Assembly: GCA_013398955.1 (NCBI GenBank)
Contig: VWPU01011871.1
Coordinates: 1 to 64,000 of the forward strand
From: Callaeas wilsoni
Taxonomy: Eukaryota; Chordata; Aves; Passeriformes; Callaeidae
Length of the DNA: 64,000 nt
Reading direction: 5' to 3'
Below are positions 47,901-60,631 of this stretch, piece by piece. The notes under the pieces are model-generated. The model was not told the DNA's origin. It saw only the letters and a program-made list of their open reading frames with translations, and did no database searches. A program made the translations under genes and the position numbers. The number at the start of each line of letters is the position of its first letter. Position 1 is the stretch's first letter.

Positions 47901-49740
47901 GTCTAGTTGGTTGTGTTTTAATTTGCTGATGCCCAAATCAGCTCCATAGCAATGGATTCATGTTGATCTTTACCATGTCAATACTCTTAAAAAAAAACCA
48001 AAAAACCTTTGTAATTAATAGTAACCTTTCTCTGCTTCCTAGGAGGTTTTCTAGGATCAAGAAGAGCCCAGCTTATTCAGTGTTCTTTACAGATTGCTGT
48101 TTCTTTGATGACTGTTTTCTCTTCCTGACATAAATCAGTCAGTTCCAATAGCAAAGATCATAACAGTATCTAAAAAGAAAAAAGGAGATACTCGAATTTA
48201 TGATGTAAGGTTCTTGGAGAAGGTAAGACTTTAAGAGTTGAAATACAAATGAGCTGATGCAATTGGTTCAGTTTCAGGCAATTGAGAATTTCAGTAAGGG
48301 CTAAAGATTTGTTAACACCACCAGTTTGTTTATCTTTTTTAATATTTTATTTCCTTTTGCTTTCTATTTTATGGTTAACTGTATTGTGTTTTAATTGCTT
48401 GCTTGACATGATGGCATCTCAGTGGGGGCTCGTGGAGGAGTTTTATAACATTTTAAATAATTAATAGTAATTAATAGAGTGCATTAAATCAAGCTCTCCT
48501 AATATTTTCTACATCTTCTTTGTACACCAATGCTTTCACATGAGTTTAGCTCATGTTTTAGAGTGTTTTAGGCTATTTATTTTCCCCCCATAAAATGTGA
48601 AATACTTTAGGAGTCTTTTTTTTGTAATATGCTGTCCTTTGTACTCCAGAACAGCATCAAATACATTTGAGACATTTTTATATCCCATTTAATTTTTTAA
48701 TGAAAATGCCACACTGGAAAAATATGCTGTTAAAATTTGGGAGAGCCAAATTTTGTCATTCTTACGTAAATAAAACTTACCGATACTGATTAAATATGTG
48801 GGGCTCTACTTCAGTTCATTCTTATGGTCTACACCTGGTCACAGAAGTCCAACTTTTGCTTCTTTTTAGGATATACGATCTGCTCAAGCCCACAGAAATC
48901 AGCAAGTTTTGTTACTGGTGGAATGGCCTGAGATCACCCAGCAGGAGTAAGGCAATCCTGTACGTGAAGCTAAATCTGTTTATGTCTCAAAGTCACTAAA
49001 AGTTACTTAATTATGATGTGCCAGAGCCTTGACCCAGTGTATATGGGTATTTGAATAAACTGCCTTTACCTGTTGAGCACTATTATAAAGTGCTTCCACA
49101 CATTCAGATGAAGCATTTGATAGAAACCCAAAGTTTATTCCTGGCCAGTGAGATGTCCAGACAGCAGGACAAATAAAGTGACATCAAACTCTCTCTCATT
49201 TTGTTTTTCTCGGTGACTTTTATATTTGAACTTGGAAATAACCTAATTTTTCTAATTTTCAGATGTGTTTATTATAATTTACAAGACATGCATGGAATAT
49301 TTCAGCTGTCGGATTCATTTTTGCCACTGATAAAATTATTGGATGCTAAAAATTTCTGTATTTTCTTAGAACGACGGATCCGTGTTTATAAAAACAACTG
49401 TGTTATTATTCCTCATATTATTCCTTTTGAAATCCAGAGATTAATGTACCAAAGGCTCAAAGGCCACACATGGGAATTCTCGACATCAAGGCCTCTCCTG
49501 TTCTCTTCAGTTTTCACTAAGGACACACTGGGCCTTTTCTGAGTTGCTTTATATTTCCCTATTTCTCATATTTCAAAATACACCTCTGTCCCACCTTCCT
49601 TTTTTTCTACCAAACTATGCCTATATTAACATCTCTTTCTTTACTAATTAAAGCTCCCTATTAAGAGAACATGCAAGAATAAATAATAACATCTGAAAAG
49701 TCTGTGTAGCCACATCCAACTCAGAAAAAAATATCACTCA
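44936..49740. other. AT-rich non-coding DNA, nothing recognised
   Basis: About 4.8 kb with no gene, RNA gene or clear repeat. A CAG|GTGAGTGCC motif at 46858-46869 looks like a donor but lacks a strong pyrimidine tract before it. The frames at 48.2-49.5 kb are short and AT-driven. Confidence 0.5.
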
Positions 49741-49985
49741 ATCACAGAAAAGATCCGGTCAGTCACAGAAAAAATTATGTTGGAAGTGACCTCATGATGT
49801 CTGTAGCCCAACCTCTTCCTCTAAGTAAGACTAACCTCAAAGCCAGGTCAGGCTCTTCAGGGTTTTGTCCCATCAAGCTCTGAAAATCCCCATGGATGGG
49901 GACACAGCAGCTTCCGGGGCAATCTGTTCTGATGCTCAACCACTCCCACGACAGAGAGATTTTTCTTACAGCCAGCTGCAAAGTC
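49741..49985 (-). mobile_element. Old CR1 3' end, minus strand
   Basis: The plus strand reads TCACAGAAAAAATTATGTTG, GAAGTGACCTCATGATGTCT, CCCATGGATGGGGACACAGC and TGTTCTGATGCTCAACCACT. This follows the reverse-complemented 3' end of older CR1 subfamilies, in which a 'GGATGG…TTCTGATGCTC…CACTC' order is typical. It is more diverged than the neighbouring copy at 50.2 kb. Confidence 0.8.
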
Positions 49986-50165
49986 CCTGAGCTTTCTCAT
50001 CCTCTGCGCTTCTTTCGAAGAAGGAAGCCAGAGATGAGGCAACAGGAAACTAGGAAACAGTTTTAAGATACTTCGCCCAAAAATGGAACACTGAAAAAAT
50101 TCTTTAGAAACACTTTGTGCAATCAAAATGTATAAAGAGGCATGAGGTTGCTTCATGTGAATTTA

Positions 50166-50488
50166 ATCACAGAATCCCAGAATGGTTTGGGTTGGAAGGA
50201 ACCTCAAAGCCCACCCACCCCCACCCCTGCCATGCCCAGGGACACCTTCCACTGTCCCAGGCTGCTCCAAGCCCCAGTGTCCAACCTGGCCTTGGGCACT
50301 GCCAGGGATCCAGGGGCAGCCACAGCTGCTCTGGGCACCCTGTGCCAGGGCCTGCCCACCCTCCCAGGGAACAATTCCTTCCCAATATCCCATCCGTCCC
50401 TGCCCTCTGGCACTGGGAAGCCATTCCCTGTGTCCTGTCCCTCCATCCCTTGGCAATTGTCTCTCTCCATCCGTCTTTCAGCTCCCTC
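50166..50488 (-). mobile_element. CR1 LINE 3' end, young, minus strand
   Basis: The plus strand starts ATCACAGAATCCCAGAATGG and GGTTGGAAGGAACCTCAAAG. It runs through CTCCCAGGGAACAATTCCTT to CTTGGCAATTGTCTCTCTCC and then diverges at CATCCGTCTTTCAGCTCCC. The CAATTGTCTCTC variant puts it with the 12.5, 22.2 and 54.0 kb copies. It lies less than 200 bp from the older minus-strand copy. It is 5'-truncated and non-coding. Confidence 0.95.
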
Positions 50489-51311
50489 TGGAAGGACAGA
50501 AGAGCACTTCCTGCAGGACCAAGGACTGAGGTCCGTCAGGTGTATCCCAGCTTTAAAACACCAGTCAGGTTTTGAAAGACAGAGGTACCCAAAACTGACA
50601 TAAGAAGTGAAAAACAAAGATAAAGCTTCACCTCCTGTGACTAAGACAAAAACAGAGCAGCATTTAATAAGAGCTTTTCAGACTTTCATGAATATGTGAT
50701 GTGAGTGCTTGGGGTCTACGTAGGCACGCCAATTTTCCTTAATATAACCTCCCTGTAGATTTTATGTCAAGATAAAGGGATCTTTCCCTTGAATTCTTCT
50801 TTTCTTGCAACACTCAAGTTCATACCTTTATCAAAACTTTCTTTTCAAAAACACAAGTGACAGAATTCTGACTTTGTTCAGCTGCGTCACTGAGTTCCAA
50901 TTGGCCAAATATTTAATTCACTGCTTCTATTTTTAAACAATGCTGCTGAATAGTGTGAGTGATTGGATGCTGAGCAGAGCATTTTTTTAAAATAACATTT
51001 TTCAGGCGGTATCATTAGAAAGACAATAATCCCTATAAGATATCACACGTAAACTCATCTCTTTTTTTTTTCAACTTCCAGAAAATTCACAAAAGCCATT
51101 GTTCAGAAAATGAGTGTATACATAATACTCTGCTTATGAATATAAAGCAAAAAACCACTGAGAAAATGCTGTGCCTCAGGATGGTTTCTGCATTTCCCTG
51201 TGATTTTATGCAGCTTCAAAAATAGTGCAAAAACAGGACACGTGTGTTCCTTAAATGATGGAAAAGATGTCTTAACTTTCATCTTGATGTTAAAAGGAAA
51301 TTTTTTAGAGT
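50489..51311. other. AT-rich non-coding DNA
   Basis: Nothing recognised. A T-run lies at about 51061-51071. Confidence 0.5.
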
Positions 51312-51470
51312 GAAACAACCATTCCCTGGAACGACCTCCCCAGGGAGGTGGCAGAGTGCCCATCACTGGAGGTTTTAAAAATGTGGTGGGAGGGTGGGAG
51401 AGATAAACTCCTTTTCCCACGGAAGTTTGAACACAAAGATCTTTCAAGGTCCATCCCAAACATCCAACCT
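51312..51470 (+). mobile_element. Old CR1 3'-end fragment, plus strand
   Basis: CCTGGAACGACCTCCCCAGG, GAGGTGGCAGAGTGCCCATC and ACTGGAGGTTTTAAAAATGT match the classic CR1 3' region (…TGGAACGACCTCCCAAGGGAGGT…TCCCTGGAGGTGTTCAA…). TCTTTCAAGGTCCATCCCAA follows. The tail has decayed. Confidence 0.8.
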
Positions 51471-54045
51471 GGGCTGTTTTAGGCTTTTAGGAATTATCAC
51501 AGCCAGTTTCACCACCAATCTCACCTGCTCCCCTCTTTTACCACAGCCACCTTCAGAGTAACAGGCATATGGATCCTTGAATCTTAATTACTCCTTAAGT
51601 CTTAATTATAGCCTTCAAAAGACTAAGAAACACATGACAAGCAGAAAGATAAGAGAATCACCTGAACTTTTTGTCTGCATTTTGGCCATTTCTAGCGGCT
51701 TTCTTAAAGACATAAACAAATGAGGAGGTATCTCTCCCTTCAGGTGCAAGGGATATGTGTAAGACCTCCGTGCATAATTTTAAAACTAAAAACAGCACCA
51801 AATTCTTCATTTTACAGAGGAGGTGTGTTCAGAACTTTAGATGACTGTCTCAGGCTTCTGGTCATTTACTGGTTATAAATAATGACACTCATGGATCAAC
51901 TGAGCGCAATGGACATGGAATTGTTAAGAATTGCTGGACATCCCAAGGAAAGAGCTGTGTCTGGAATGGTAAAGAAGAAACAAAGGGAAACAAAGTCGGC
52001 TAAAATAAGAAAGTTGGAAATATGTTTTGAAAGCACTGAAATGAAGATTCTTGTAAATTCATACCTGATTTTCTCCATTCTTTCTGTCAGTGTTGCTCAG
52101 AATTGTGTGGGGTTTTTTTCTCTGAACTTGCCACAGAATTTTGCAAAAAGAAAACTTAAACCCAAGCTGACATAATAATGCAGGCCCTATCATCAGTTGT
52201 GCCACATGTGGGGAACACAATTCTATCTCCAGCCCCACGTTTAGAACCTGCCAAGGAAGGGGGTGAAATAACGCAACAGAAACTCCCTGAGACACAGGAG
52301 GGCTCCTCCTGCCCTGCTTTAAGGCACAGCTCAATTCACAGCCTGGCTACATAAATTACAGGCTCATTCCTAGGAAAGTCAACAAGGGGAAAAGACAGCA
52401 ACCATCTATCTGTGAAATGTAAAATACTAATGGAAAGTACATAAGGCTTTTTTACATAGAGTACACACCATTAACCTACTCTCCTCCGTATTAGTTTATC
52501 ATTCTAAACTCAGCTGCTGCCTTTACTCAAATGTTTTTTATTTGCTGTTGCTCACTTGAAAGAGGGGTAAAATACCAGGCTATCTAATCACCATGGAAAA
52601 AAGCTCCTTTTAAGGAAGGTAAAGTTCTGAAGCCTGCCCTCATAATTCATATGATACAAAAGGCATTATAATTACAATACCTCATTCCTTTGACAAAGAT
52701 TATAGCAAGGACAGAAAATGCCCACAGATTAATCCATCATTCTGACACCATTTTTTAATGAGTGGGAAATGCCAAAAATATGATCCATTACCTTTGCAAT
52801 TCAAAACATGTAATATCATGGGCCAGTTTGAACTACTTAGATCTGGCATTCCTGCCCAGGAGCTTGCCACTCATCAGACTTTTTAAAACATACTGCACAT
52901 CACCCTGCACAGATTAGAAATCAGATATGCATAATTTTTATTGTATTTTAGAGTGAGAACAAGAGGATTTTCCATCTTCATTGCTTTTGAAACATCTTTC
53001 ATTTGAACAAAAGTGTAATGTCCCAGTGTCCCCTAGTGGGCACATGAATTCAGAGGTAACAGGTTCATTTCATACCTGTCTGTGCCCATCAGCATCAACA
53101 CCTTCAGAAAGATTGTGCTGGGCTATTGCATGAGTTTGAACCTTTTTTCCACTATAAAAACACACTATGAAGACCAGGACTGATAAATTGTTGTGAAGAA
53201 GTAGTTAATTCAGAGAAGACAAAACCAGATGCAATCACCTGGGGGACCCGATGGGACAGGAAGAGAGAAGAGATTTGAATGACTGCTTCTGTTTTCTCCT
53301 CTATGCTGTGCAGTGTGATCTTGGAAAGGTTGTTTCGTGTACATGGGCTTCAGTTTCGCTTGGAGATAAAGATATTGACAGATTTTTAATAGATCACCTA
53401 CTCATGGAAGCACTGCACCACAGCTGTGCTGTTGTTTCAGTATTGGGTGCTGAGTAAAGAACAGCTGCTATATTTTTTCAAGTATGTGTCAATCATCTTC
53501 CTCCTCACTTGACTGACCAGTAAGAGTCCAGAGGGAGCACAGGAAAGCAGCCTAATGAAATGTTTAAATGAAAGATGACTGAAATAGGGATCAATCTCAA
53601 AACTTGCTTTTCCTTTAAATGAATGTAGTCCTTGTTAATTTGAGGAATTCAGAAGTCATTTCTGGATTAGAGGGAGTACTTTGAACTCCTTCCTGGGCTT
53701 CCAAGTGCATTGGAACTCTCAGATTTTTTAATAAAAAGTTTTCAGTCATATTTGAGCTTCACTGGCACAAAATGGGCAAAAGGAGTTACAATCAGGTGTC
53801 TGTTCACGACTTAAAAGTAGCACAAGTATCCACTTGTGCCTGGATGCCTCTTGCTTTTGGCATTCAGGCACAAGTACCAAAGCTGCAGTCTCCCTACCAC
53901 TGGGTGAAGAGCTGGAGCCACAGCGCCAGGGATGGGTATTGAGATTCAGGAGATTCAGGATGTGGATTTTGAGGAAATTCAGCATTATTTTCATTCAACA
54001 TCAGACGCAGCTTGGGGGCTGGGACAGCACAGCCTTTAGTAGGAG
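51471..54045. other. AT-rich non-coding DNA, nothing recognised
   Basis: No gene or repeat is recognised over about 2.6 kb. Confidence 0.5.
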
Positions 54046-54711
54046 TTGCTCAACAATAAAACCAAAAAACTCAACGTGCCCCGGCCATGTGCGCTGGGAC
54101 CCCAACCCCCAGCCCTGGGCCGAGCCCCAGCGTGGGCAGCAGGGGAGGGGGGATTCTGCCCCTCTGCCCCTCAGGTGAGAGCCCACCTGCAGAGCTGCCC
54201 CAGCCCTGGGGCCCAGCACAGCAAGGACCTGGAGCTGCTGGACAGAGGCCAGAGGAGGCACCAGGATGAGCAGAGGGATGGGGCAGCTCTGCTGGGAGGA
54301 AAGGCTGGCAGAGCTGGGATGGTCCAGCCTGGAGAGGAGAAGCTTTGGGGTGAGCTCACTGTGGCCTTGCAGGGCCGGAGGGAGCTGCAGGAAAGATGGA
54401 GAGAGACAATTGCCAAGGGATGGAGGGACAGGACACAGGGAATGGCTTCCCAGTGCCGGAGGGCAGGGATGGATGGGATATTGGGCAGGAATTGTTCCCT
54501 GGGAGGGTGGGCAGGCCCGGGCACAGGGTGCCCAGAGCAGCTGTGGCTGCCCCTGGATCCCTGGCAGTGCCCAAGGCCAGGTTGGACATTGGAGCTTGGA
54601 GCAGCCTGGGACAGTGGAAGGTGTCCCTTTGTTGGAATTCCATTCCGTAGTTGGAGTGAGATGATTTTTAAGGTCCATTCCAACACAAACATTTCTATGA
54701 TTCCATAATAA
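54046..54711 (+). mobile_element. CR1 LINE 3' end, longest young copy, plus strand
   Basis: Extends further 5' than the other young copies: AACCCCCAGCCCTGGGCCGA, GTGGGCAGCAGGGGAGGGGG, TTCTGCCCCTCTGCCCCTCA and GGTGAGAGCCCACCTGCAGA precede the shared AGCACAGCAAGGACCTGGAG. It ends TTTCTATGATTCCATAATAA. It belongs to the GAGAGACAATTGCC group. The last 90 bp are more altered than the body: CCCTTTGTTGGAATTCCATT replaces the usual CCCTGCCCATGGCAGGGGTG. Frames of up to 253 codons cross it on both strands but reflect CR1 composition only. The exact 5' boundary is uncertain by a few tens of bases. Confidence 0.93.
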
Positions 54712-55957
54712 GGAGCAAAATAGGACAGATTTCTTATTCCCTACTTCGCAAGTTTTTCTCATAAAATAACATGTTTACAAAAAGAGGAAAAAAAAGGACA
54801 TCTAATTAATGTCACAATTTTAATTATATACTTACATTTCTAGAGCAAATGTTACCTGGCAGAATGGCTCCTCAAGAATATGGCACTCAAAACTAAAGTT
54901 GTGGGAGATGCAGATTAAAACTTTCTCCTTAAAATCCCTTTGTGTAAATTTTGGTGAAATCACTTCATCTCTCTGGGCAGCACTTGCATCCCCCAAATTG
55001 CATAATCCTTCCTTTGCATGTTTTTTAAGAGCTGCTGATTTTGTCTGCTTTGGAACTCCCCAAGCTGTGGGTTAGGATCCAACTCCATGCAGGTGCACCC
55101 ATGGGATCTGTGACAGCAGGGGCTCCAGCTGTGCCTGTGCACCCACTAACAGATACCTTTCTCCTCAGCTTATTTCTTTGCCCATTGCTTTGATTGCAGC
55201 GTTTATTTATTTTACAGGAATGGCATCATCTGCCTTGCAGGGTAACTTTCAACCTTCCAAAATCCAGAACCTCAGATCTGTTCAGTAACAAATGAATAGC
55301 TACAGCACCGCATAGATGTTCTGCAATCACAGAAATCAATACAAGATAATTTCTTTAAAGAAATTGAATTCTGTTCAAACAGATCTATCGAGATATGCTT
55401 TATTACAAAACAAAGCTGCAAAAAGCCAACATTTTTGTTCTTCTTCTGAACTTATGCAGGTGCTAAATCACCTTTATTCACAGAGGGTATCTTTTTAACA
55501 AAAAATGCAGTTTTATAAAGAGATGAAGGACAGGAGAGCAATAGAACAGCACAAGTGCTGCTACACTGCCTTATCTTGCATCTTTAACCTCTCAAGAGAT
55601 TGACCAAGCCAGGAAAATACTGCTGGGTCACAGCTCCCATTCACTCAGACTGGACTTATTCCAACCAGGGAATCCCTGCCAACCACCCTCTGTGTTGTGG
55701 GAGACCTCATGATCAGTGTGACATGAGCTCAAGTATTATAAATATTAATAGCGCAGCAAGGATCAAAATACAGATACGGGGCAGCTTCTGAGCTCGGTGT
55801 GAGAACATTTTGTTCTGTAATCTCAGCACAGAGCAGAAATCCAATGGCAGTGGAGGGAAATTGTCTTCTCTTTCCCATGGAAAAATGCAGCAGGCGCCAG
55901 TGCTGCATCAGCACATCCCCTCTGGGAACATTACACTGCCCTACTAATCACACTTAC
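54712..55957. other. Non-coding DNA, nothing recognised
   Basis: AT-rich unique sequence with no repeat seen. Confidence 0.5.
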
Positions 55958-56035
55958 CTGCGTTCTGCATCTCCAAACCATCTTCATATTTGCATGTCTG
56001 ACAAAGTGCCCCTCCAAGGAGCCAGAAGGGAGGGT
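55958..56035 (-). other. Candidate 78-nt exon, minus strand
   Basis: On the minus strand a pyrimidine-rich acceptor (CCCTCCCCACCCTGGCACATTTACAG read in two parts: CCCTCCCCACC then TGGCACATTTACAG) precedes 78 bases. The donor ACGCAG|GTAAGTGTG fits the consensus well. The 78 bases are 26 codons open in phase 0, starting TLPSGSLEGHF and ending RCRTQ. I do not recognise the peptide. An octamer-type ATGCAAAT lies inside. It may be an exon of an unrecognised coding or long non-coding RNA, or a chance pairing. Confidence 0.2.
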
Positions 56036-57870
56036 CTGTAAATGTGCCAGGGTGGGGAGGGGCAGGACAGAGCACCGAGGGCAGCAATGTGGCTTCCCAG
56101 AGAAAACAGCCTGATGCAAAACCGGCAGTAAAAGTGTCCAGGCTTGCTTTAGATATTATTAGAAGTGTCTAGTATGGACATCTAATATGTTTGATGACTA
56201 GCTGCTTCATTTGAGAAGGAGTTTGGTCTTGATTCCATTCTCCTCACCACATCTACACTTTCACAACACTATGGAATACTTGAGTGTCTTTTTCCTTCCA
56301 GTATGACATGTCTTACAGTGTTTTTAAAGAGGAAAATACAGTTTTCAGTATCTGAGATTTTAAAATTTGTTCAGAGTTGACGTCATTAATTAATAGTGCA
56401 ATACTTTCCATAGGAAGTCCCATGTTTAGTGACAAATTCTTTCAGTGCAGCTCCAATGGAGTTAAACTCCCAGACGGAACCCTTCACAGTCTGAAAACAC
56501 CACTCCCCTTCCCAACCTGATCTGCCTATCAAAGCAAATTTGCTCAATAAACGTATCACATACTGAGAGGAAAATAACCCAGGCTGTTAGGTGTGTTCTG
56601 AGAGCAAATTGTCTTTGCTTCAGATTAATGAAAGTTGAGACAAAAGCTCTTTCTGGCATCATAATCAGAAAAAGAAGCAAGGAGAAAAAGACAAAGAAAA
56701 TAATGATTTTTTTTAGTTTCATCACTTACCAGATTTTGAAAGACATTTACAACCTGTACAGCTGATTTTAAAGGGGTGCTTTTTGGTTATGATTGAGCAC
56801 GAGTGTAAACACAGAAACAAGCAGAGAGGACTTGGCAAGGGAGGCAGAGGTGGGTGGGATAGTGAAATGAAACCCCTGCCAAGTCCATCCTTGCTCTGTT
56901 TTCTGGATCACCCTCGAATCCAAACAAGCAACTAACTTTTTGGATGGAGGGGCAGGAAAAGGACAAGTAGGGTTACATCTATTCTGAAAGACTACTCTTT
57001 TCTCCATTACTCAAGGAAAGATGCAGCAGGTTCTCAGTGTTATTGACCCACAGGAGCTGAGTGGTTTAATGAAATCTCTCCTCATTTCTTCAACATTAAA
57101 AATCCTTTGATTAAACCTCTATTTGTGTCTTTCTCTCAAACCTGAGTCTAATACAAAACACCCAGTCTCCAATGAGAATTTATACTTCAATAATGAAATA
57201 ATTTCTTGTATTGTGGGTGAGTCACGATCTGCTCATGATTAAGAAACATTAAATATGACAGATTACTTGCAATTAATTATTACTTCATCCCCTCAGAGAA
57301 TATAACCTACAACAGAATTTTTTCAGAAAAGGTCCTGAATTTCACAGCTTCCCAACTCCTACAAACAAATGCATTTTGTTTACCTACTGCCTATGAAATA
57401 GGTTTGTTTGAAATCTGACCTGGACGATAAAATTGTCCAATGTTGGTGAAATGCTGTAGCCAGAACAGAATGCTGGGTTTTTTGGGTTTTTTTACATATT
57501 GTAACATCTTTCTGCCTATATAATTATTTTTAAAGGATAGGAAGAAAAGAAAAATAAAAGCCAGTAGGATCTAAATAGCTTTCTCTCATCCTCTTCCCTG
57601 CAGTCACTGGATTATCCAGCCTTCTCAGGCTGAATCGGTGCGCATTAGGAATGTTCCCAATTTCAAATACACAAATAACCAACATCAAAATGGGAGAGTA
57701 TCCACAGGAGTCCAAAGTGAGGCTTGTCCAAATCTGTTTGCAGCAGAAGGGCCATGGAAAGCAATCACCCTCTGCACGCTGGCTCAGAGGCACTGCAGTC
57801 TTAATGAATTTCAAGCTCAGTCCAGTTTACATTTTCTGGCACTTGGTGCCTCAGTGGCATCTGGTGGGGG

Positions 57871-57890
57871 GTTATTTATTTATTTATTTT
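57871..57890. repeat. (TTTA)n microsatellite
   Basis: Four to five tandem TTTA units following a G-run. Confidence 0.8.
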
Positions 57891-58922
57891 AAAACATTTG
57901 CTCCGCAGCACAAGCCTCGCTACCTCTGCAAGGTTTTTGCAAGTAAACTTGAAGGGCTTGTTCACCAGACCTTGAATTACCAGTAAATGCTCAAAATTAG
58001 TTGTCAGGTTCGAGGAGGGTAGAAAATTCAGTGGCATTGGACACAAATCTTAGTGCTCAGGGCTTTGGGGGCACTCTGGAAGCTTTGAGCACGGTACCTT
58101 TGGGTTTCCAGCTGAATTCGGGGGGGAGCAGAGCTGTGGAAGCTTTTCCTTCAGCACTGCACCTGAGCGGAGCAGAGATCTGTCATCCCACAGAGCAGCC
58201 TCTGCATTAGTGGTGGCACGGCAGCTTTACCTTCATTTATCAAAGGAAAACATTCACCTCGCGCCTTTCAAAGCTCCTGCAGGAGTCACTTTTGCTGAAT
58301 TCACTTGGTACTCCTCGTACTGTTTCCTCCAACACATCATGTCTGCTTCTAATTCTGTGACAGCTGTAGAGAGTACAGTGGGATACTGAGGATGAGACAC
58401 AGGCCAAGAAATGCAAATTCATAAATATCCACTACAAAACATCAGTGGTAAACACAGAAAGGCCTCAGGTACAGACTCATGTAAATATTAAGTTTATAAA
58501 ATCAAGACCTAGAAGCTAGGAAGTGCTAGAATTCGCCTTAGCCTTAATTTCTTCTGTTTGAGAATATACATCCCACTTTCTGTGTACTTCATAATATCTG
58601 ATAATCTCTGTGATAATATTAGAATTTAATGTTCTCATGTCTAATTCTTCCATAAGACCAACTCCTCCCAAAGGTTCAGTTCAAGTTATTAGAGCAACTA
58701 GACTAGTTGAGGGACTTAAATAATTCTGTGTTAACCAACAAAATTATCAGAATATTTTCAGATGTACAACAATTTTTCTAAGCCTCAGAAACAGCTGTGC
58801 TGCTTTGGCTAAAACTTTGCAAATGTCTGTGGAGGGAAACTCATGAAAAATTCCAACTAAAAATGTGCAGCACTACACATGAAGAGAAAGAGGTGTGGGA
58901 TAACCCATTTAAAATGCATCGT

Positions 58923-58937
58923 AAAAAAAAAAAAAAA
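58923..58937. repeat. Poly(A) run
   Basis: About 15 consecutive A residues. There is no recognisable retrocopy body upstream, so it is not treated as a processed pseudogene tail. Confidence 0.85.
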
Positions 58938-60577
58938 TTAAAAGGCAATACTGTACACATTCAAAACATTTTAGCAAGAAAATCCCAAAATAGCCCCATA
59001 AAGTTGGTAGAAAAATGTGAAAACTGGTAACAGACACCAATTAAATAACTTAATCATGCAGTCAGTAACAAAGGAGATGTTGCATTCCACATTTCCCCTC
59101 CTCTGAAACCAATGTCAAACCAGACCCCGATAGTGGCTGCAATCTCTTTAAGGTACACAAAACAAATCTTTGTTGCTACGGAAGGATATCTGTACAAACA
59201 GAACAGACAATTAGGTCTGAAACCACCCATTTCACATTTGCAAATGCATCCTGATAGAAAAAAATGGAGAGGTTTCAGATAAACAAGTTTTCAGCATATT
59301 TGCAAGTGAAAAATCCCTGCCAGCAGGTGGTAATTTGGTCTACCCTGGACACTTTTAGAGCTGTTGAATTGCAAGTCACAGCACTACAACCTATATTCCA
59401 CTATATGCTCTGCTTTCCCTAAGTGTTTGGTAAGACAGGGAAAACCAGAGCCAGCAGAGAAGCACACAAACAGAATAGCAAACAAGATCACTTTTCACTG
59501 CAGGCTTTTATATAACAGAATTATATTTTCAACCCTAACACAGGTCACAATAGTCACAATGGCAATTTGTAACTTGCTTTCCAGGCACGTCGTATGGTTG
59601 GGAAGGATTTTCACATAATCAAAGTTGGATATTTCTAGAGAGATCAAAAGAGTCTGTGAAGTGGAGAGCAGGTGCTACAGACATCTTCGAGGATCTGAGA
59701 ATGCAATTAACCAGCAAATGAGCCTTGGAAAACCCAGTCTTGCTGAACAGATGAGCACAATAAAAGCCACTGAGAAATGAGATGGCCAAAGCACGCCAAT
59801 AACAGCAGCAGCACAGAGACATCTGCCCTGTGCCTTAACCTTTAGGAAAAGAGAGCAGATCCCACCCAGAGAGGGAAGTAGGGACAATTATGTAAATATC
59901 TGGGGCTCCTGGAGGAGATGAAAGTTTATGGAAAGCTTTCACAGAGGCTCGGTTAAGCAGAGCACCACTGTCCTCTGTCTGTTCACTCCACTGGATTGGT
60001 ACTTGGGATGGCTGGTGCTGGAGGAAACGGGTCAAGGGGCTTCTTCAACATTATCAAACCCAAGTCGTTTTACCCCTCAGAACTTATGCAGCAACTTTTC
60101 CCATCATTTATATTCTGACAGCCAGCCTCGAAGTGGAGCACTGGGAGGTGTTTAATAAGCTTTGTGGGAATCTATAGTCACTGGCAGCCTCTAACACTTG
60201 GACAAATGTAATATGGCTTGGGACAAATGAAAATAATCCATCCGAACAATTTCTGCTGATGCCAAATTTCATACAGGGCTTATTTCAACAATGGAAAAGT
60301 GAGGTCTCAAACTTTGAAAATAGGTCAGACTTCTATAACTCTATTTTTTTCAGGCTTCTACAATACACACTGCTGCAGCTTATGTCTTTACAGGGTATTA
60401 ATCACAAAAACCATCCCACATCAAGCCTCGTATGGATTTTATAGGCATTCCGGTTAAAAGGGGGATTTTCTGCTCTTACACGGAGGATGTCTGTGGCAGG
60501 GCCATAAAATGTCCTCTTTTATGAAGAGAGAAAGAATTCAAAATGGGAGCATGGGAACGACGTGTGAGATCACTCAC

Positions 60578-60631
60578 CTTGGGGTGGGCCACGGCATGCA
60601 GGTGAGGCATCAGCTTTAAACTGCAACTGCT
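60578..60631 (-). other. Candidate 54-nt exon, minus strand (weak)
   Basis: The donor CCCCAAG|GTGAGTGATC is a full consensus match on the minus strand. The nearest upstream AG that keeps an open frame is AGCATTTCAG, giving 54 bases (18 codons, phase 0, ending HAVAHPK). The pyrimidine tract before that AG is poor. It is on the same strand as, and in compatible phase with, the candidate at 55958-56035, which has a one in three chance of happening randomly. Confidence 0.12.

Noticed and set aside
54001..54762. A 253-codon minus-strand frame and a 220-codon plus-strand frame
   Set aside because: Both lie almost wholly in a CR1 copy. The same Gly/Pro/Trp-rich peptides recur at every young CR1 in the window (12.5, 22.3, 30.3, 34.3, 36.0, 40.1 and 50.2 kb). 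They reflect the GC-rich LINE 3' end rather than a gene.
58923..58937. A-run considered as the tail of a processed pseudogene
   Set aside because: No gene-like body precedes it and no flanking target repeat was seen.
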